Below are positions 62,699 to 64,000 of a DNA stretch of 64,000 bases, in pieces. The DNA is taken from assembly GCA_006739055.1 (NCBI GenBank), contig AP019702.1, positions 3,621,388-3,685,387 of the forward strand. Direction: 5' to 3'. The stretch is from Allostella vacuolata. Its GTDB lineage: Bacteria; Pseudomonadota; Alphaproteobacteria; ATCC43930; Allostellaceae. The translations under genes were made by a program, and so were the position numbers. Within the stretch, counting starts at the first letter, position 1. Each line of letters starts with the position of its first letter. The notes below the pieces were generated by a model that searched no databases, had not been told where the DNA came from, and saw only the letters and a list, made by a program, of their open reading frames with translations.

Positions 62699-62783
62699 GG
62701 CATCCTCTCGTACAGGCCCGCGCCGGCAGGGCACGCGCACCGCTCCGTCGATGTCTATTTGACAGATAGCCGCAGATCAAGAC

Positions 62784-62792
62784 ATCATACCT
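62784..62792. promoter_or_regulatory. ATCATACCT element upstream of the SDR gene
   Basis: ATCATACCT in the 141-bp divergent gap between the GntR and SDR genes is repeated exactly at 63613-63621, in front of the RuBisCO-like gene. A short imperfect dyad TATTTGACAGATA also lies at 62756-62768. Candidate operator half-site for the FCD regulator. Confidence 0.35.
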
Positions 62793-62839
62793 TTAACGAT
62801 CGGTCCTCCCGAAGGGGCCGACGGATGGGAAGGAGCGCC

Positions 62840-63601
62840 ATGGCCGACCAGGAGTCGGAGTTCGCCGGCCGCGTCGCGCTGGTCACCGGCGGCGCGCGCG
62901 GCATCGGCCGCGCCTGCTGCCTGCGCCTCGCCCGGGGCGGGGCACGGATCGCGCTGAACTATGCCGGCAACCATGCTGCGGCGGCCGAGACCCGGGCGAT
63001 GGTCGAGGCGGCGGGCGGCGTCTGCGAGACCTTCCAGGCCGATGTCGGCGACGAGGCGGCCTTCGCCGACGCGGTCGCCCGGATCGGCGACCGGCTCGGG
63101 CCGGTCGACCTGCTGGTGGCCAATGCCGGCACCACGGCGCTGCGCGACCATGCCGACCTGACGCTGGCCCAGTGGCGCGAGACCATGCGCGTCAACCTCG
63201 ACGGCACCTTCATCAGCATCGCCCAGGTGAAGGACGGGATGCTGGCGCGCGGCTTCGGGCGCATCGTCTGCATCAGCTCGGTGGCGGCGCTGCGCCCCAA
63301 GGCCCGGCAGATCGACTATGCCGCGGCCAAGGGCGGGGTCATCGCCATGATGCGCTGCTACGCCGAGGCGCTGGGGCCGGCGGTGCGGGTCAACGTGGTC
63401 GCCCCCGGCCCGACCGAGACCGACATGCTGGGCGCGCTCGACGCGGCCCCCCTGGCGGCCCGGGTCGCCGCCATGCCGATGCGGCGGCTGGGCACGCCGG
63501 CCGACATCGCCGAGGCGGTCGCCTTCCTGCTGTCGGAGCGCGCCGCCTACGTCACCGGCCAGACGATGGTCCTGGCCGGCGGCGAGGTGATGACGCCCTG
63601 A
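62840..63601 (+). CDS. SDR family oxidoreductase of the sugar-acid locus
   Basis: A 253-residue classical SDR. VALVTGGARGIGRACCLRLARGG binds cofactor; LLVANAGTTALRDH, the Ser in IVCISSVAALRP, and Tyr/Lys in QIDYAAAKGGVIAMM form the active site; VNVVAPGPTETDML and VTGQTMVLAGGEVM close the fold. The TGG-ARGIG and NYAGN loop suits NADP or NAD. It likely oxidises a branched or four-to-five-carbon sugar acid in the pathway served by the divergent kinase. ATG 62840 follows AAGGAG; the RuBisCO-like gene starts 38 bp downstream. Confidence 0.93.
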   Translation: MADQESEFAGRVALVTGGARGIGRACCLRLARGGARIALNYAGNHAAAAETRAMVEAAGGVCETFQADVGDEAAFADAVARIGDRLGPVDLLVANAGTTALRDHADLTLAQWRETMRVNLDGTFISIAQVKDGMLARGFGRIVCISSVAALRPKARQIDYAAAKGGVIAMMRCYAEALGPAVRVNVVAPGPTETDMLGALDAAPLAARVAAMPMRRLGTPADIAEAVAFLLSERAAYVTGQTMVLAGGEVMTP

Positions 63602-63612
63602 TACCGCGAAAG

Positions 63613-63621
63613 ATCATACCT
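63613..63621. promoter_or_regulatory. ATCATACCT element upstream of the RuBisCO-like gene
   Basis: An exact second copy of the 9-mer at 62784, within the 38-bp gap between the SDR stop and the RuBisCO-like start. The local sequence ATACC is repeated three times here (63601, 63616, 63623). Confidence 0.35.
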
Positions 63622-63639
63622 CATACCGATGGCGACCGA

Positions 63640-64000
63640 ATGTCGGACGAAATCCGCGCCCACTACCTGATCGAGACGCCGCTGCCGGTGGAGCAGGCGG
63701 CCGCCGCCATCGCCGGCGAGCAGTCGACCGGCACCTTCATGAAGCTGGCGTCGGAATCCGACGCCGTGACCGCCCGCGCCGGCGCCCGGGTCGCCCGGAT
63801 CGAGCGCATCGCGGAGGTTCCGACGCCCAGCCTGCCCGGCGCCCGCACCGGCTCGCGCGCCCGCTACACCCAGGCCCGGATCGAGATCGTCTGGCCCTAC
63901 GCCAATGTCGGCCCGGACCTGTCCACCCTGATGGCGACCGTCTGCGGCAACCTCAGCGAACTGAGCGAGCTGTCCGGCATCCGCCTGCTGGACGTCGAGC
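63640..64000 (+). CDS. RuBisCO-like protein (form IV), 5' end only
   Basis: The first 120 residues of a RuBisCO large-subunit superfamily protein; the gene runs off the window. Recognised by IRAHYLIETPLPVEQAAAAIA, GEQSTGTFMKLASE, ARVARIERI, TQARIEIVWPYANVGPDLSTLMATVCGNLSELSEL and IRLLDVE, which follow the N-terminal domain of form IV proteins (RLPs). The catalytic Lys residues lie outside. With a DUF1537 kinase and an SDR beside it, the closest known setting is D-apiose degradation, where RLPs act on 3-oxo-isoapionate-4-phosphate as decarboxylase or transcarboxylase/hydrolase. The substrate is inferred from this context. Confidence 0.9.
   Translation, partial: MSDEIRAHYLIETPLPVEQAAAAIAGEQSTGTFMKLASESDAVTARAGARVARIERIAEVPTPSLPGARTGSRARYTQARIEIVWPYANVGPDLSTLMATVCGNLSELSELSGIRLLDVE

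Overview
The window is about 64 kb of very GC-rich, gene-dense chromosomal DNA. The gene set points to an alphaproteobacterium, probably a Rhodospirillales-type soil or water heterotroph: a guaB-rsmB-guaA cluster, a two-domain cold shock protein, PanE, DUF427, ECF41 and BigR-type loci, and almost no phage or transposon genes. The lineage is inferred from gene content and composition; no rRNA gene is present to prove it.

Left part (1-25.9 kb): the 3' end of an SDR gene, a topoisomerase IB, an NAD(P)-binding protein divergent from an HxlR regulator, MFS and EamA transporters, aminopeptidase N, a broken phosphodiesterase gene carrying a 15-bp tandem repeat, a bestrophin, a molybdopterin oxidoreductase, a DsbA-like isomerase, a secreted hydrolase, a double cold shock protein with a good terminator, helicase HrpB, a two-module membrane protein, and a striking tyrosine/aspartate-repeat RTX protein. 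These are followed by a LysR/TauE pair, small enzymes and an ankyrin protein.

Middle (25.9-45.2 kb): detoxification and stress loci, each with its own regulator. They comprise two glutathione transferases plus an exporter under a TetR regulator with a visible operator; methionine sulfoxide reductase; an ECF41 sigma factor with its AhpD-like partner and a matching promoter; a BigR-type persulfide operon with a near-textbook operator; a MocR/EamA divergent pair; TetR/hydrolase/MAPEG; AraC/SDR; an epimerase and an ABC-F ATPase.

45.3-50.7 kb is the most accessory part. It holds two tandem VapBC-type toxin-antitoxin pairs, a DUF3883 nuclease-like protein, and a roughly 2.9 kb AT-richer insert next to the 3' end of guaA. 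The insert is bounded on its far side by a second, diverged copy of the last codons of guaA (TIEWE-stop). It carries one intact gene: an unusual 687-residue protein with an N-terminal alpha/beta region, a coiled-coil centre and a C-terminal nucleoside-phosphorylase domain. This is the best candidate for an undescribed system, plausibly a defence effector.

Right part (50.65-64 kb): guaB, rsmB, a GNAT gene and guaA form a co-directional overlapping operon. rlmE (with a long Lys/Ser/Gly pentapeptide-repeat extension) and ppx/gppA overlap; then come tRNA-Gln(CUG), a racemase-family protein lacking one catalytic Cys, a DUF1772 gene with an orphan MarR-type operator beside a MarR remnant, and an acyltransferase. 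Last is a sugar-acid locus (FCD-type GntR regulator and DUF1537 kinase divergent from an SDR and a RuBisCO-like protein) resembling D-apiose/isoapionate catabolism.

A recurring theme is 15-bp, in-frame tandem repeats encoding pentapeptides in four genes (about 7.3, 16.8-17.0, 18.3-18.6 and 56.3-56.6 kb). They suggest an unusually active slippage or duplication process acting on coding DNA.
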